Shown here in pieces: positions 47,910 through 56,940 of a DNA stretch of 64,000 bases. The translations under genes were made by a program, and so were the position numbers. Each line of letters begins with the position of its first letter. Within the stretch, counting starts at the first letter, position 1. Under the pieces are notes generated by a model. That model ran no database searches. It had not been told where the DNA came from and was given only the letters and a program-made list of their open reading frames with translations. The stretch comes from Thioclava electrotropha (GTDB lineage: Bacteria; Pseudomonadota; Alphaproteobacteria; Rhodobacterales; Rhodobacteraceae): positions 3,237,501 through 3,301,500 of the forward strand of contig NZ_CP053562.1 of assembly GCF_002085925.2 (NCBI RefSeq), given 5' to 3'.

Positions 47910-48317
47910 TCAGCTCTCCTCTTCGGGATAGGCCGCCTTGCAGGCCGCGATCTGCGCCTCGGCGGCCTTCGACAGTTCCGCCTGCCGCTTCAGCAGCGCC
48001 TCCAGTTTGCGTTTCTCGGCAGCCGGATCGATCGGGATCGGGCGCTGCCGCGTCACCGTGTAATCCTCGAGGCACATGCGCGGCTTCTGGATCACCTTAT
48101 CGCCCTTGGTGATCGTGTCGTAGCCGCAGATTTCCCAGCGGCTCGACGTGGTCTCGTAGCTCTGCCACGCGTAGCCCCGCGCGATGTTGCCCTGCACCTC
48201 GCTCACCAGATTGGTGACGCGGCGCAATTCCGTCGTGGATTGGCGGATGCAGCGCTCCTGCGGCGTGCCGCAGGCGGCGAGCAGGACGAGCGGGATCAGC
48301 ATGAGGGCGTGGCGCAT
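47910..48317 (-). CDS. Small lipoprotein, unknown
   Basis: 135 residues. The lipobox LVLLAACG places a lipidated Cys at residue 16. The mature part has four further cysteines, possibly forming disulfides, and a C-terminal helix rich in Lys, Glu and Ala (AAEKRKLEALLKRQAELSKA) that is probably a coiled coil. I do not recognise a family. It is monocistronic and divergent from hemF. Confidence 0.8.
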   Translation of the reverse strand: MRHALMLIPLVLLAACGTPQERCIRQSTTELRRVTNLVSEVQGNIARGYAWQSYETTSSRWEICGYDTITKGDKVIQKPRMCLEDYTVTRQRPIPIDPAAEKRKLEALLKRQAELSKAAEAQIAACKAAYPEEES

Positions 48318-48434
48318 GGGCTATCTCCTTGATGGGTCGAGCCTACGCCCGCTTCCGACCGCGATCAATCGCGCCCTTCCCGCATCCGCCCGCGCCTGCT
48401 AAGGATCACGCCAGAGATTTGGGAGGCCCTAAGC

Positions 48435-49334
48435 ATGACTGACACGGTTGAGGATTTCGACGCCCGCAAGGCCCGCGCGAGCCAGTGGTTTTCCGACCTG
48501 CGAGACCGGATCGTGGCGGCGTTCGAGGGGCTGGAAGACAGCCATGCGCAAGGCCCGCTTTCCGATCAGACGCCGGGTCGTTTCGAGGTGACGCCCACCG
48601 AGCGCAAGGGGCCGAACGGCGAGGACCATGGCGGCGGCAAGATGAGCGTGATGCGCGGCGGGCGCGTCTTCGAGAAAGTCGGCGTGAATATCTCGACCGT
48701 CTGGGGCGAACTGGCCCCCCGCGCGCAAAAGGCGATGGCCGCGCGCGGCGTGCCGGGGATGGAAGAAGACCCGCGCTTCTGGGCCTCGGGGATCAGCCTC
48801 GTCGCCCATATGCAGAACCCGCATTGCCCTGCCGTGCATATGAACACCCGCATGTTCTGGACGCCCGGCGCGTGGTGGTTCGGCGGCGGTGCGGACCTCA
48901 ATCCGTGTCTTGAGTATGACGAGGACACCGCGCATTTCCACGCCGAGATGCAGGCCGCCTGCGACGCCCATGACAAGACCTATTACGACCATTTCAAAGC
49001 CTGGGCGGACGAGTATTTCTTCATTCCCCATCGCGGTCGGGCGCGCGGCGTCGGCGGGATTTTCTATGACGATCTGAACACCGGCGAGTGGGAGGATGAT
49101 TTCGCCTTCACCCAATCGGTGGGCGCGGGCTTCCTGCCCGCCTTCCAACCGCTGATCGAGAAGCGCCGCGTGCAGGATTGGTCCGAGGAGGACCGCGAGG
49201 CCCAGCTGCGCCATCGCGGGCTCTATGCGGAATACAATCTCGTCTATGACCGGGGCACGAAATTCGGGCTCGAGACCGGGCATAACGCGGATGCGGTTCT
49301 GATGAGCCTGCCGCCCGTCGCGAAGTGGTACTGA
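48435..49334 (+). CDS. hemF: Coproporphyrinogen III oxidase, oxygen-dependent
   Basis: 299 residues, complete. It decarboxylates coproporphyrinogen III to protoporphyrinogen IX using O2, in the cytoplasm. Family segments are present: GGGKMSVMRGGRVFEKVGVN, HMQNPHCPAVHMNTR with metal-site histidines, WWFGGGADLNPC, and FIPHRGRARGVGGIFYDDL. Near the C-terminus NLVYDRGTKFGLETGHNADA lies in the substrate pocket. No FNR-type box is seen upstream. Confidence 0.96.
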   Translation: MTDTVEDFDARKARASQWFSDLRDRIVAAFEGLEDSHAQGPLSDQTPGRFEVTPTERKGPNGEDHGGGKMSVMRGGRVFEKVGVNISTVWGELAPRAQKAMAARGVPGMEEDPRFWASGISLVAHMQNPHCPAVHMNTRMFWTPGAWWFGGGADLNPCLEYDEDTAHFHAEMQAACDAHDKTYYDHFKAWADEYFFIPHRGRARGVGGIFYDDLNTGEWEDDFAFTQSVGAGFLPAFQPLIEKRRVQDWSEEDREAQLRHRGLYAEYNLVYDRGTKFGLETGHNADAVLMSLPPVAKWY

Positions 49335-49364
49335 GCGGCTGAAGCGCGCATAGGCCCAAGGTTG

Positions 49365-49426
49365 GAGGGGCGCTGCCCCTCTTCGCTTACGCGAATTCAC
49401 CCCGGGATATTTTCGCCAAGAGGAAG
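49365..49426 (+). repeat. Dispersed 3'-end element, copy D with hairpin
   Basis: A perfect 7-bp stem GAGGGGC-GCT-GCCCCTC (49365-49381) is followed at 49404-49426 by GGGATATTT-TCG-CCAAG-AG-GAAG. It lies downstream of hemF (stop at 49334), in its sense, in the convergent gap before hemE. Confidence 0.85.
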
Positions 49427-49481
49427 AGAGGGATGCGCGCCCGAAGGCTCGGACGCGGGCTCTCTCGGTTGAAACCGCGCG

Positions 49482-50513
49482 TCAGCCGTTGCGGATCGTT
49501 TCGACCATCAGGGCCACATTCTCCGGATCGGCATCGGGAGTGATCCCGTGGCCGAGGTTGAAGATATGCGGGCCCTTGCTGAACGCTTTGACGACATGGC
49601 GCGTCTCGTCGATCAGGGCCTGACCGCCGGTGACCATATGCGAGGATGCGAGGTTGCCCTGCACGCAGCCAGACACCTGCACATGCTCGGCGCCCCATTC
49701 CGGCGTGATCGAATTGTCGAGCGCGACGCAATCGGCGCCGGTCTTCTGATGGAAGCCGATATAGCCCTCGCCCGCTTCACGCGGGAAGGCGATGACCGGC
49801 AGGCCCGGGAAGCGCGCTTTCATCTCGGCGATGATCTTGCGGGCGGGCTCAACCGCGAAATCCTCGAAATCCTGACCTTTGAGCGAGCCCGCCCAGCTAT
49901 CGAAGATCTTCACGACCTCGGCCCCGGCCTCGACCTGTTTCGACAGGTATTCGATGGTCGAGACGGTCAGCAGGTCGATGATCTTCACGAAAGTTTCGCG
50001 ATCTTCGGCCTTCAGCGCATGGGCCGGGCCCTGATCCTTGGTGCCGCGGCCCGCGATCATGTAGGTCGCGACGGTCCACGGCGCGCCGGCGAACCCGATC
50101 AGCGTGGTCTCTTTCGGCAGTTCTTCCGAGAGGATCGAGACGGTCTCATAGACCGGGTTGAGCGTCTCGTGGATGTCGTCCTTGGTCTTGAGCTTGGCGA
50201 AACCCTCTGCCCCGGTGATGGTCGAGAGGCGCGGACCCTCGCCGGTGACGAACCACAGATCGGCGCCCAGAGCCTGCGGCAGCAGCAGGATATCGGCAAA
50301 CAGGATCGCCGCGTCGAAGCCGTAGCGGCGGATCGGCTGTAGCGTCACCTCGGCGGCCAGTTCGGGATTGTAGCACAGCGACAGGAAGTCGCCCGCCTTC
50401 GCCCGCGTCGCGCGATATTCCGGCAGATAGCGCCCCGCCTGCCGCATCATCCAGACCGGAGGGGTCGGCAGCACTTCGCCTTTCAAAGCTCGCAGGATCG
50501 TCTTGTCGGTCAT
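49482..50513 (-). CDS. hemE: Uroporphyrinogen decarboxylase
   Basis: 343 residues from the ATG at 50513 ([13 protein letters not shown]). It removes four acetate carboxyls to give coproporphyrinogen III. The signature [17 protein letters not shown] carries the conserved catalytic-site Arg residues, with [12 protein letters not shown] containing the essential Asp, and [14 protein letters not shown]. The gene faces hemC divergently (99 bp). Confidence 0.97.
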   Translation of the reverse strand: MTDKTILRALKGEVLPTPPVWMMRQAGRYLPEYRATRAKAGDFLSLCYNPELAAEVTLQPIRRYGFDAAILFADILLLPQALGADLWFVTGEGPRLSTITGAEGFAKLKTKDDIHETLNPVYETVSILSEELPKETTLIGFAGAPWTVATYMIAGRGTKDQGPAHALKAEDRETFVKIIDLLTVSTIEYLSKQVEAGAEVVKIFDSWAGSLKGQDFEDFAVEPARKIIAEMKARFPGLPVIAFPREAGEGYIGFHQKTGADCVALDNSITPEWGAEHVQVSGCVQGNLASSHMVTGGQALIDETRHVVKAFSKGPHIFNLGHGITPDADPENVALMVETIRNG

Positions 50514-50612
50514 TCTCGCGCCTCCTCTTTGCACCCCTTCGACGCGACCTGTGGCGTCATGTCAAGCGCAGGGCTTCTTGCAAGGTCCATCTGTCGCGGA
50601 TATTCCAAGGCC

Positions 50613-51566
50613 ATGACACAGATGCCCGATGCGAAATCCCCGCTCAAGATCGGCACCCGCGGCTCGCCGCTGGCGCTGGCGCAGGCCTATGAGACCCGAG
50701 ACCGGCTGATGGCCGCGCATGGTCTGCCCGAAGACGCTTTCGAGGTCGTGGTGATCAAGACCACGGGCGACGACCGGGCGATGATCGCGGCGGACAAGCC
50801 GCTCAAAGAGATCGGCAACAAGGGCCTGTTCACGAAGGAAATCGAAGAGGCCATGGTCGATGGCCGCATCGATATCGCCGTCCATTCGATGAAGGACATG
50901 CCGACCGAGCAGCCCGAGGGGCTGGTGCTCGATTGCTACCTGTCGCGCGAAGACGTGCGCGACGCTTTCGTCAGCCTCGAATACGACTCGATCATGGCCC
51001 TGCCCGAAGGCGCGACGGTCGGAACGTCCAGCCTGCGCCGCCGGGCGCAGCTTGCCCATGTGCGCCCGGATCTGAAACTGGTTGAGTTTCGCGGCAATGT
51101 GCAGACCCGGCTGAAGAAGCTGGCGGACGGCGTCGCGGCGGCGAGCTTCCTCGCCTATGCGGGGCTGCGGCGTCTGGGGATGGAGGACTCGGCGCGTGGG
51201 CCCATCGCTCCCGAGGAGATGCTGCCTGCCGTGGCTCAAGGTGCGATTGGGATCGAGCGCCGGATGGCCGATGCGCGGGCGGAGGCGCTTCTCGCGCCGA
51301 TCCATGATCTGGTGACCGAGCAGCGCCTGCTGGCGGAACGCGCCTTCCTCGCGACGCTGGACGGCTCTTGCGAGACGCCAATTGCCGGGCTCGCGCTGAT
51401 CGAGGGCGACCGGCTCTGGCTGCGCGGTCAAATCCTGCGTCCCGATGGCTCCGAGGCGCTCGCGGGCGAGCGCTGGGGCAATATCGACGAGGGCGCCGCG
51501 ATGGGCGAACACCTCGCGCGCGATCTGCTGTCTCAGGCGGGCGAAGGGTTCTTCGACTGGCGCTGA
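50613..51566 (+). CDS. hemC: Hydroxymethylbilane synthase
   Basis: 317 residues from the ATG at 50613. It polymerises four porphobilinogens on a dipyrromethane cofactor. KIGTRGSPLALAQA, the catalytic-site segment AVHSMKDMPTE, GTSSLRRRAQL and RGNVQTRLKKL are present, and the cofactor-binding Cys253 lies in LDGSCETPIAG. It ends 4 bp before the stop of the convergent unknown gene. Confidence 0.97.
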   Translation: MTQMPDAKSPLKIGTRGSPLALAQAYETRDRLMAAHGLPEDAFEVVVIKTTGDDRAMIAADKPLKEIGNKGLFTKEIEEAMVDGRIDIAVHSMKDMPTEQPEGLVLDCYLSREDVRDAFVSLEYDSIMALPEGATVGTSSLRRRAQLAHVRPDLKLVEFRGNVQTRLKKLADGVAAASFLAYAGLRRLGMEDSARGPIAPEEMLPAVAQGAIGIERRMADARAEALLAPIHDLVTEQRLLAERAFLATLDGSCETPIAGLALIEGDRLWLRGQILRPDGSEALAGERWGNIDEGAAMGEHLARDLLSQAGEGFFDWR

Positions 51567-51570
51567 GCAC

Positions 51571-52131
51571 TCAGCACAGAAGCTGACCGGCGGCGCGGCG
51601 CTCCAGCGCCCGCTCCATCTCGGGGATTTCGCCGTCGCCGAAGCCGCGCAGCGCAAGGCGTTCAAGCGGGCTGATATCGCACCAGAGGGTCTTGAGCACC
51701 TTGTCGCGGCGCTTGCGCGGCACATCGGCCAGACGCATCTCGTAGATCTCGTCCGCTGCCGCCAGCAGACGCGGATGCAGGCCCTCCAGAAGCGGCTCGA
51801 ACGCGGCACGCGCGGACTTGGCATTGCGCAACCGCAGGATCGCGCCCTCCCCGATCGTCATCGTCTGGATCAGCGTCCAACCGAGCACGTCGGCAGCGCG
51901 GTGCGGCGGGATCGGGGCGTGGCCGCTGAGGCCGTAGGTAAGGCTCAGAACCCCGCGTTCCTCTTGCGGCATCGCCAGCACCACGCGGGCGCACTCCTGT
52001 TCCAGAGCGGTTTCGGCATCTTCCAGACGGCCCAGCCGCGGGGTCGTCACCTGCGCGGGCGGAACCTCGGCGCGCAGCAGGATATTGCGGATCACATTGT
52101 CGAACTTCAGTGCGAAATGACGCGAGAGCAT
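51571..52131 (-). CDS. Unknown protein with sigma-70 region 4-like segment
   Basis: 186 residues. Residues 54-102 (MPQEERGVLSLTYGL then SGHAPIPPHRAADVLGWTLI and QTMTIGEGAILRLR) align without gaps over ~49 positions to region 4 of E. coli sigma-70 (LTPREAKVLRMRFGI onwards). The recognition-helix residues are changed. No region 2 is visible; residues 1-53 and 110-186 are helical with no family I know. It may be a sigma-derived regulator or anti-sigma-like factor. It sits tail to tail with hemC and is preceded by a 180-bp gap. Confidence 0.75.
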   Translation of the reverse strand: MLSRHFALKFDNVIRNILLRAEVPPAQVTTPRLGRLEDAETALEQECARVVLAMPQEERGVLSLTYGLSGHAPIPPHRAADVLGWTLIQTMTIGEGAILRLRNAKSARAAFEPLLEGLHPRLLAAADEIYEMRLADVPRKRRDKVLKTLWCDISPLERLALRGFGDGEIPEMERALERRAAGQLLC

Positions 52132-52311
52132 GATGCTTCCTTTTACATGTACAACCTCTCCCGCCCTGCCTTTTGAACTAGGTTTCCAGCGCCGTCGTTC
52201 CCTGCCTGTGGCGGTTTTTCGCCGAGCATTTCGCTAAGCCTTTGTAGCTCCACGAGTAAGGCTTCGCGGCTGCCTCTTGAACTCGGACGCCCGAAGGCGC
52301 AAAGCGACGAC

Positions 52312-53517
52312 ATGCTACGTCCGGTCCGCCTTGTCCTCTCCGATCCTGCTCTGCGCCTCGCCGCCATTTTGCTGGTGCTGTTCGGCGCCCATGCGGCGAC
52401 GATGGGGCCCTATGTCTCGGCGCTGGCGATCAAGGTCTTCGGCCTCTCGGACCGCGCTTATTCGGGCGTTCTGATGGTCGCCTCGGTGCTGTCGGTCTCG
52501 GCTTCGGTCGGGCTCGGCATCCTCGCCGATCAGCGCGCGAACCGCAGGGCCATCGCGCTTGGCACCTCGGCGATGCTGATCGTGGGCTCGGGGCTGGTGC
52601 TGGCGGGCGACAACTGGGTGGTCTTCGTGATCGCCAACGCGCTGATCCTGCCGCTCTCGGCATCGATCTTCGGCCAGCTCTTCGCACTCTCAAGGCTTGC
52701 AGCCTCGACCCATCCCGCTGAGGATCGCCCCGCGATCCTCTCGACGCTGCGCGCGCTCTTCGCGCTGCCCTGGGTGGTGGTGCTGCCGATCTGGTCGGTA
52801 GTCTTCGACCGAGGGGCCGCGCTGACCTCGATCTATCCGGTGACGCTGACGCTCGGGGCGAGCATCCTCGCACTGACCTTCCTGTTCTGGCCACGCGACG
52901 GGGCGACCCGCTGGCCCGATCCGAAATCTGGGCTGACCTTCCGGCAATCCCTGCACGAGATGGCGAACCTGCCGATCCTCGCCCGCGTCGTGGCGCTGGG
53001 CACGATCAACGGGTCGATCATGCTCTATCTCGTCGTGATGGGGCTGGTTTTCGAGGCGACGCCGGGGCGCGGCGCGGCCGATACCGCGCTTTATGCGGGC
53101 CTCATGGCGGGGCTGGAAGTGCCCTTCATGCTGGCGCTGCCGCTGGTTCTGGGCCGGATCGAACGCACCACGATGATCTGGATCGGGGCCGCGCTTTACG
53201 CAACCCATCTGGGGCTGCTGCCGCTGCTTGCGCCCACGCCTTACGTCTGGTTTCTCGCCCTGCCCGGCGCGATCGGCGGCGCGGTCGTTTTGACCCAGCC
53301 GATGGCCTATCTGCAGGATCTGCTGTCGAACCGGCCCGGCGCGGGGGCCTCGCTGATGGCGCTGCAAAAGCTGGCGGGCGATGGGTTCTCTGCGGCCATC
53401 TTCGCCATCGGCACGGCGCTTGCGGGCTATGAGCTGGCCGCGGCCGCAGGCGCCCTTCTGGGCGTGGCCGGCGCGGGCGTACTCTGGGCGATGGACCGGC
53501 GCGCGGCGCGGTCCTGA
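52312..53517 (+). CDS. MFS transporter
   Basis: 401 residues with about 12 hydrophobic helices and the MFS loop 2-3 motif region GLGILADQRANRRAIALGTS. The family of sugar-efflux-like permeases fits best by overall pattern, but no substrate can be named. The start at 52312 lacks a strong ribosome site. It converges on an SDR gene with 3 bp between stops. Confidence 0.88.
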   Translation: MLRPVRLVLSDPALRLAAILLVLFGAHAATMGPYVSALAIKVFGLSDRAYSGVLMVASVLSVSASVGLGILADQRANRRAIALGTSAMLIVGSGLVLAGDNWVVFVIANALILPLSASIFGQLFALSRLAASTHPAEDRPAILSTLRALFALPWVVVLPIWSVVFDRGAALTSIYPVTLTLGASILALTFLFWPRDGATRWPDPKSGLTFRQSLHEMANLPILARVVALGTINGSIMLYLVVMGLVFEATPGRGAADTALYAGLMAGLEVPFMLALPLVLGRIERTTMIWIGAALYATHLGLLPLLAPTPYVWFLALPGAIGGAVVLTQPMAYLQDLLSNRPGAGASLMALQKLAGDGFSAAIFAIGTALAGYELAAAAGALLGVAGAGVLWAMDRRAARS

Positions 53518-53520
53518 GCC

Positions 53521-54330
53521 TTAGAAGGCCGGGACCTGCACGCGGTCGAGAAGGCTGCGCCCGCCATCGACATTGATGATCTGCCCGGTGACGAAGCTCG
53601 CCCCCGACGACGCAAGATACTGCACCGTCTCGGCCAGCTCCGACGGCGGTGCGATCCGGCCCAGCGGCGTGCCTTCGCAGATCGCCTCGCGCCAGTCGTC
53701 ATTCTCTTTCAGCGCATCTTGCAGCGAGCGGCTCATCACCGAGGCGAAGCTGACGCCGTTCACCCGGATCCGCTTCGGCGCGAGCGCCACGGCGAGCGAG
53801 CGGATCGCCTGATCCTGCGCCGCGCAGGCGATCGAATAGGCCATCAGCTCGGGCTGGGTGCGGTTCGAGGCCAGCGTCGAGACGTTGATGATCGAGCCGA
53901 TCTCGCCTTCGGTGCGCCCTTCATCCTCGGCCTGCTTGATCATCCGCTTCGCGGTCATCTGACTGACCCGCAACGCCGATTTCATGTTCTGCGACAGCAT
54001 CGAATCGAGCACCTCGACGGACGGATCAAGCGGATCGCAGGGCGCGAAGGTGCGCGCGCAATTCACCAGAATGTCGATCCGGTCGAAGGCGTCCACCGTG
54101 GCCGAGAGCAGGTTCTTCACCGCCAGCTTCTCGCACAGATCGCCCGAGAAATAGCGCACCGGTCCTTCGGTCTTGGCCGTGTCGCCGAGTTCGGCGGCAA
54201 GCTTCTCTTCATCGATATCGGCAAACATCACCTGCGCGCCGCGATCGACGAAATGGCGCGCGATGGCCTGACCGATACCGTGGGCTGCGCCCGTGACGAT
54301 GACGGTCTTGCCGGAAACAGAAAGGGACAT
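53521..54330 (-). CDS. SDR-fold protein lacking the catalytic lysine
   Basis: 269 residues. The cofactor loop TGAAHGIGQAI and NVSTLAS with the catalytic Ser are normal, but the Tyr-x3-Lys motif reads YSIAC: Tyr is kept and Lys is replaced by Cys. The DNA (TAT TCG ATC GCC TGC) is unambiguous. The NNAG region is NCART, also off-consensus. Usual activity through the Tyr-Lys dyad is therefore doubtful; it may bind NAD(P) without classical catalysis. The C-terminus (GQIINVDGGRSL) is typical for the family. The gene after it is an RsmC-like methyltransferase. Confidence 0.85.
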   Translation of the reverse strand: MSLSVSGKTVIVTGAAHGIGQAIARHFVDRGAQVMFADIDEEKLAAELGDTAKTEGPVRYFSGDLCEKLAVKNLLSATVDAFDRIDILVNCARTFAPCDPLDPSVEVLDSMLSQNMKSALRVSQMTAKRMIKQAEDEGRTEGEIGSIINVSTLASNRTQPELMAYSIACAAQDQAIRSLAVALAPKRIRVNGVSFASVMSRSLQDALKENDDWREAICEGTPLGRIAPPSELAETVQYLASSGASFVTGQIINVDGGRSLLDRVQVPAF

Positions 54331-54370
54331 TGGGTGTCTCCTCGTGGATGTTGGGGCAGGTTAGGCGAGC

Positions 54371-55450
54371 TTAGCGCCGCTTGCGAGGGGCAAGGCGGCG
54401 TTTCGGCTCGTCTGTGGCGCGCATGCCCGCCGATTTCCCCGAGGTCTTCCCGGCGGGGATCGGCTTGGCTGCGCGAATGATACGGAAACGGGTCGAGGGA
54501 CCGCTGGGCGGCGTGATCTCTTCGATCTCGTGGAACGCGGCGGCGAGCGCGTCGGCATAGGGCAGATGGCGGTTCGCCACCATCCAAAGCGTACCCGAGA
54601 GCGACAGCATCCCGCGTGCGGCCTGAATGAAGGCCAGCCCCAGCGCCGGATCGGCTCCGCGCGCGGCCCCGTGGAAGGGCGGGTTCATCACGACGGCGGT
54701 ATAGCGCTCTTCCGGCGCATGCCGCGTGGCATCGGCCCAAATGAACTGCGCGCGCGGATCAGTGATATTGCGTTTCGCGCAGTCCAGCGCGACCGCATCC
54801 GACTCGACCAGATCGAGCCGTTCGACGCCCTTGCGCGCGAGGATCTGCGCCGAGAGCCAGCCCCAGCCCGCGCCGAGATCGGCGACTTTCGACGGCAGGC
54901 TATCGGGCAGGCATTCCGCCAGAAGCGTCGAGCCCTCATCCACCGCATCCGCGGAGAACACGCCCGGACGGGTCACAAAGCCTTCGACCGGGTGAATGTC
55001 CTGCGCCGCCCAATCGCTCAGCAGATCGGGTGCTGCGGCGAACCAAGCGATCTTGCCATGGGCCTTTGCGATCGGCGCGGAAAGATCCACCCGCCCCCGC
55101 AACTCCTTGAGCAGCGAGTCGATCCCTTCGGTCTTCACCCCGTCGACATAGATCGGCCCGCCCGGCGCCACGCGCTGACAGGCTTCGGCGATCAGCGCGC
55201 GGGCTTCGGCCTTGGCGCGGGGCGCGAAGATGATCGCGGCGGCATAGCTGCCCTCGGCACTCGGCGAAACGCGAACGCCGCGCTGCGCGAGCACGTCATG
55301 ATCGGGCTTCTCGGGCTGGATCGCGACGAGGCGATCGACCGGCAGACCGCCGAGGTCCAGCGTGCCCACGGGCGCGAACAGCGCGATGTCTCCCTCGGGC
55401 GGAAGCGCCTCGGGCATCTCGAGAGCGAGCGAAAGTCGCGGATGGCTCAT
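54371..55450 (-). CDS. RsmC/RlmG-like rRNA methyltransferase
   Basis: 359 residues from the ATG at 55450 (MSHPRLSLALEMPEALPP). A degenerate N-terminal methyltransferase-like domain is followed by the active one, with SAM motif VADLGAGWGWLSAQIL and the N-methylation motif NPPF (VVMNPPFHGAA). This two-domain layout is that of RsmC (16S G1207) and RlmG. The Lys/Arg-rich tail (KRRLAPRKRR) suits RNA binding. The target guanine is inferred. Confidence 0.87.
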   Translation of the reverse strand: MSHPRLSLALEMPEALPPEGDIALFAPVGTLDLGGLPVDRLVAIQPEKPDHDVLAQRGVRVSPSAEGSYAAAIIFAPRAKAEARALIAEACQRVAPGGPIYVDGVKTEGIDSLLKELRGRVDLSAPIAKAHGKIAWFAAAPDLLSDWAAQDIHPVEGFVTRPGVFSADAVDEGSTLLAECLPDSLPSKVADLGAGWGWLSAQILARKGVERLDLVESDAVALDCAKRNITDPRAQFIWADATRHAPEERYTAVVMNPPFHGAARGADPALGLAFIQAARGMLSLSGTLWMVANRHLPYADALAAAFHEIEEITPPSGPSTRFRIIRAAKPIPAGKTSGKSAGMRATDEPKRRLAPRKRR

Positions 55451-55475
55451 GCAGGGAACCCTCTGAAAGAAACGA

Positions 55476-55494
55476 GCCCGCCGAATAGGCGGGC
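55476..55494 (-). terminator. Terminator of clpS
   Basis: Perfect 7-bp stem GCCCGCC-N5-GGCGGGC, read on the minus strand and followed by TCGTTTCTTT, 35 nt after the clpS stop. Confidence 0.7.
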
Positions 55495-55529
55495 GCGACT
55501 GAATTTGCAAGGAACCGCTTGGGCGGCCT

Positions 55530-55865
55530 TTAGTCCTTCTCCATCGTGCATTGCAGCGGGTGCTGGTGGCGGCGCGCGAAATCCATCACCTGCGCCACCT
55601 TCGTCTCGGCCACCTCGAAAGAGAACACCCCGACCACCGCAAGGCCCTTCTTGTGCACGGTCAGCATAATCTCGAACGCCTGCGCGTGGTTCAGACCGAA
55701 GAACCGCTCGAGGATATGGACGACGAATTCCATCGGCGTGTAATCGTCGTTCAACAACATGACCTTGTACATCGGCGGGCGCTGCGTCTTCGGCCGCGTC
55801 TTGGTCGCGAGGGACGCATCGTTGTCGCTGTCGTCCTGGTCGTCCTGGTCGTCGTCGGACATCAT
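55530..55865 (-). CDS. clpS: ATP-dependent Clp protease adaptor
   Basis: 111 residues from the ATG at 55865; the Asp-rich N-terminal tail ([14 protein letters not shown]) is followed by the ClpS core with [17 protein letters not shown] (N-degron pocket), [11 protein letters not shown] and the end motif [10 protein letters not shown]. It delivers N-end-rule substrates to ClpA. It is divergent from the HAD gene. An open frame runs ~270 codons further upstream antisense to that gene and is not real. Confidence 0.95.
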   Translation of the reverse strand: MMSDDDQDDQDDSDNDASLATKTRPKTQRPPMYKVMLLNDDYTPMEFVVHILERFFGLNHAQAFEIMLTVHKKGLAVVGVFSFEVAETKVAQVMDFARRHQHPLQCTMEKD

Positions 55866-55985
55866 GTAAAGAGGCTCGGTCAAGGGCGCTCCGGCATCAG
55901 GAATCGTTGAGGGGCTCTGGCGGAATATAGGGTCTTCGTGACATATGAAAAGTCCTTCGACACCTGTGACGAGAAAGGCGGGACC

Positions 55986-56684
55986 ATGCGGCTCACGGCG
56001 ATTGGCTTCGATGCGGATGATACGCTTTGGCATAACGAGCGTTTCTTTCAACTCACGCATGACCACTTTACCGAATTGCTGCGCGACCACGCCGAGCCCG
56101 ATCATCTGGCCGAGCGGCTGATCGCGGCGGAACGTCGCAACATCGCGCATTACGGCTTTGGCATCAAAGGCTTCACCCTGTCGATGATCGAAACCGCGAT
56201 CGAAGTCAGCGAAGGCCGCGTGCCCGCAACGATCCTGTCGGAGATTCTCGCGGCAGGGCGCGAAATGCTGTCGCACCCGATCGAGCTGCTGCCGCAAGCA
56301 CGCGAGACGATCGAGGCGCTGTCGGACGACTACCGCATCCTTTTGGTGACGAAGGGCGACCTGATCGATCAGGAGCGAAAGCTGGCGCAGTCGGGCTTGG
56401 GCGATCTGTTCGACGCGGTGGAAATCGTTTCGGACAAGAAGGCCCCGGTCTACACCGACATTTTCGCGCGCCATGCCGAAGGGGCGGAGCATGGTCTGAT
56501 GGCGGGCAATTCGCTGAAATCCGACGTGATCCCGATGATCGAAGCGGGCGGCTGGGGCGTGCATGTGCCCCATGAATTGACATGGGCCTTCGAGCATGCC
56601 GAGCCCCCGATGGAGCATCCGCGCTTCGCCGAATTGCCCGACCTCGGCGCATTGCCCGATCTGATCGCAAAAATCACCGATTGA
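55986..56684 (+). CDS. HAD-superfamily hydrolase
   Basis: 232 residues from the ATG at 55986. HAD motifs: I FDADDTLW with the nucleophile and acid Asp, II Thr in LLVTKGD, III Lys in [17 protein letters not shown] helical cap lies between motifs I and II. The length and C1-type cap resemble phosphatases of the haloacid-dehalogenase-like YjjG/Gph range. Substrate unknown. Confidence 0.88.
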   Translation: MRLTAIGFDADDTLWHNERFFQLTHDHFTELLRDHAEPDHLAERLIAAERRNIAHYGFGIKGFTLSMIETAIEVSEGRVPATILSEILAAGREMLSHPIELLPQARETIEALSDDYRILLVTKGDLIDQERKLAQSGLGDLFDAVEIVSDKKAPVYTDIFARHAEGAEHGLMAGNSLKSDVIPMIEAGGWGVHVPHELTWAFEHAEPPMEHPRFAELPDLGALPDLIAKITD

Positions 56685-56940
56685 GCCCTGCATTGCGTGG
56701 CGTCATGCTCCGCTGACCTCACGCGCCCGTGTCCGGAATACACCACCTATAGACAGCCCGCCGCGAGCAGCCCACCACATCTTGCGGTATTGCATGAATG
56801 TCGCAGTGAAAGCGCTTGAAAATAGGGAGTTTTCAGCCTGAGAGACCCGTGCTACGCTTCTCGCTAATATAAACCCCGGAAACCGGCTCAAGATCGGTAC
56901 CGCAAAGGGGTCAAATTGAGGCAGTGAAATAGGTGAAGCC

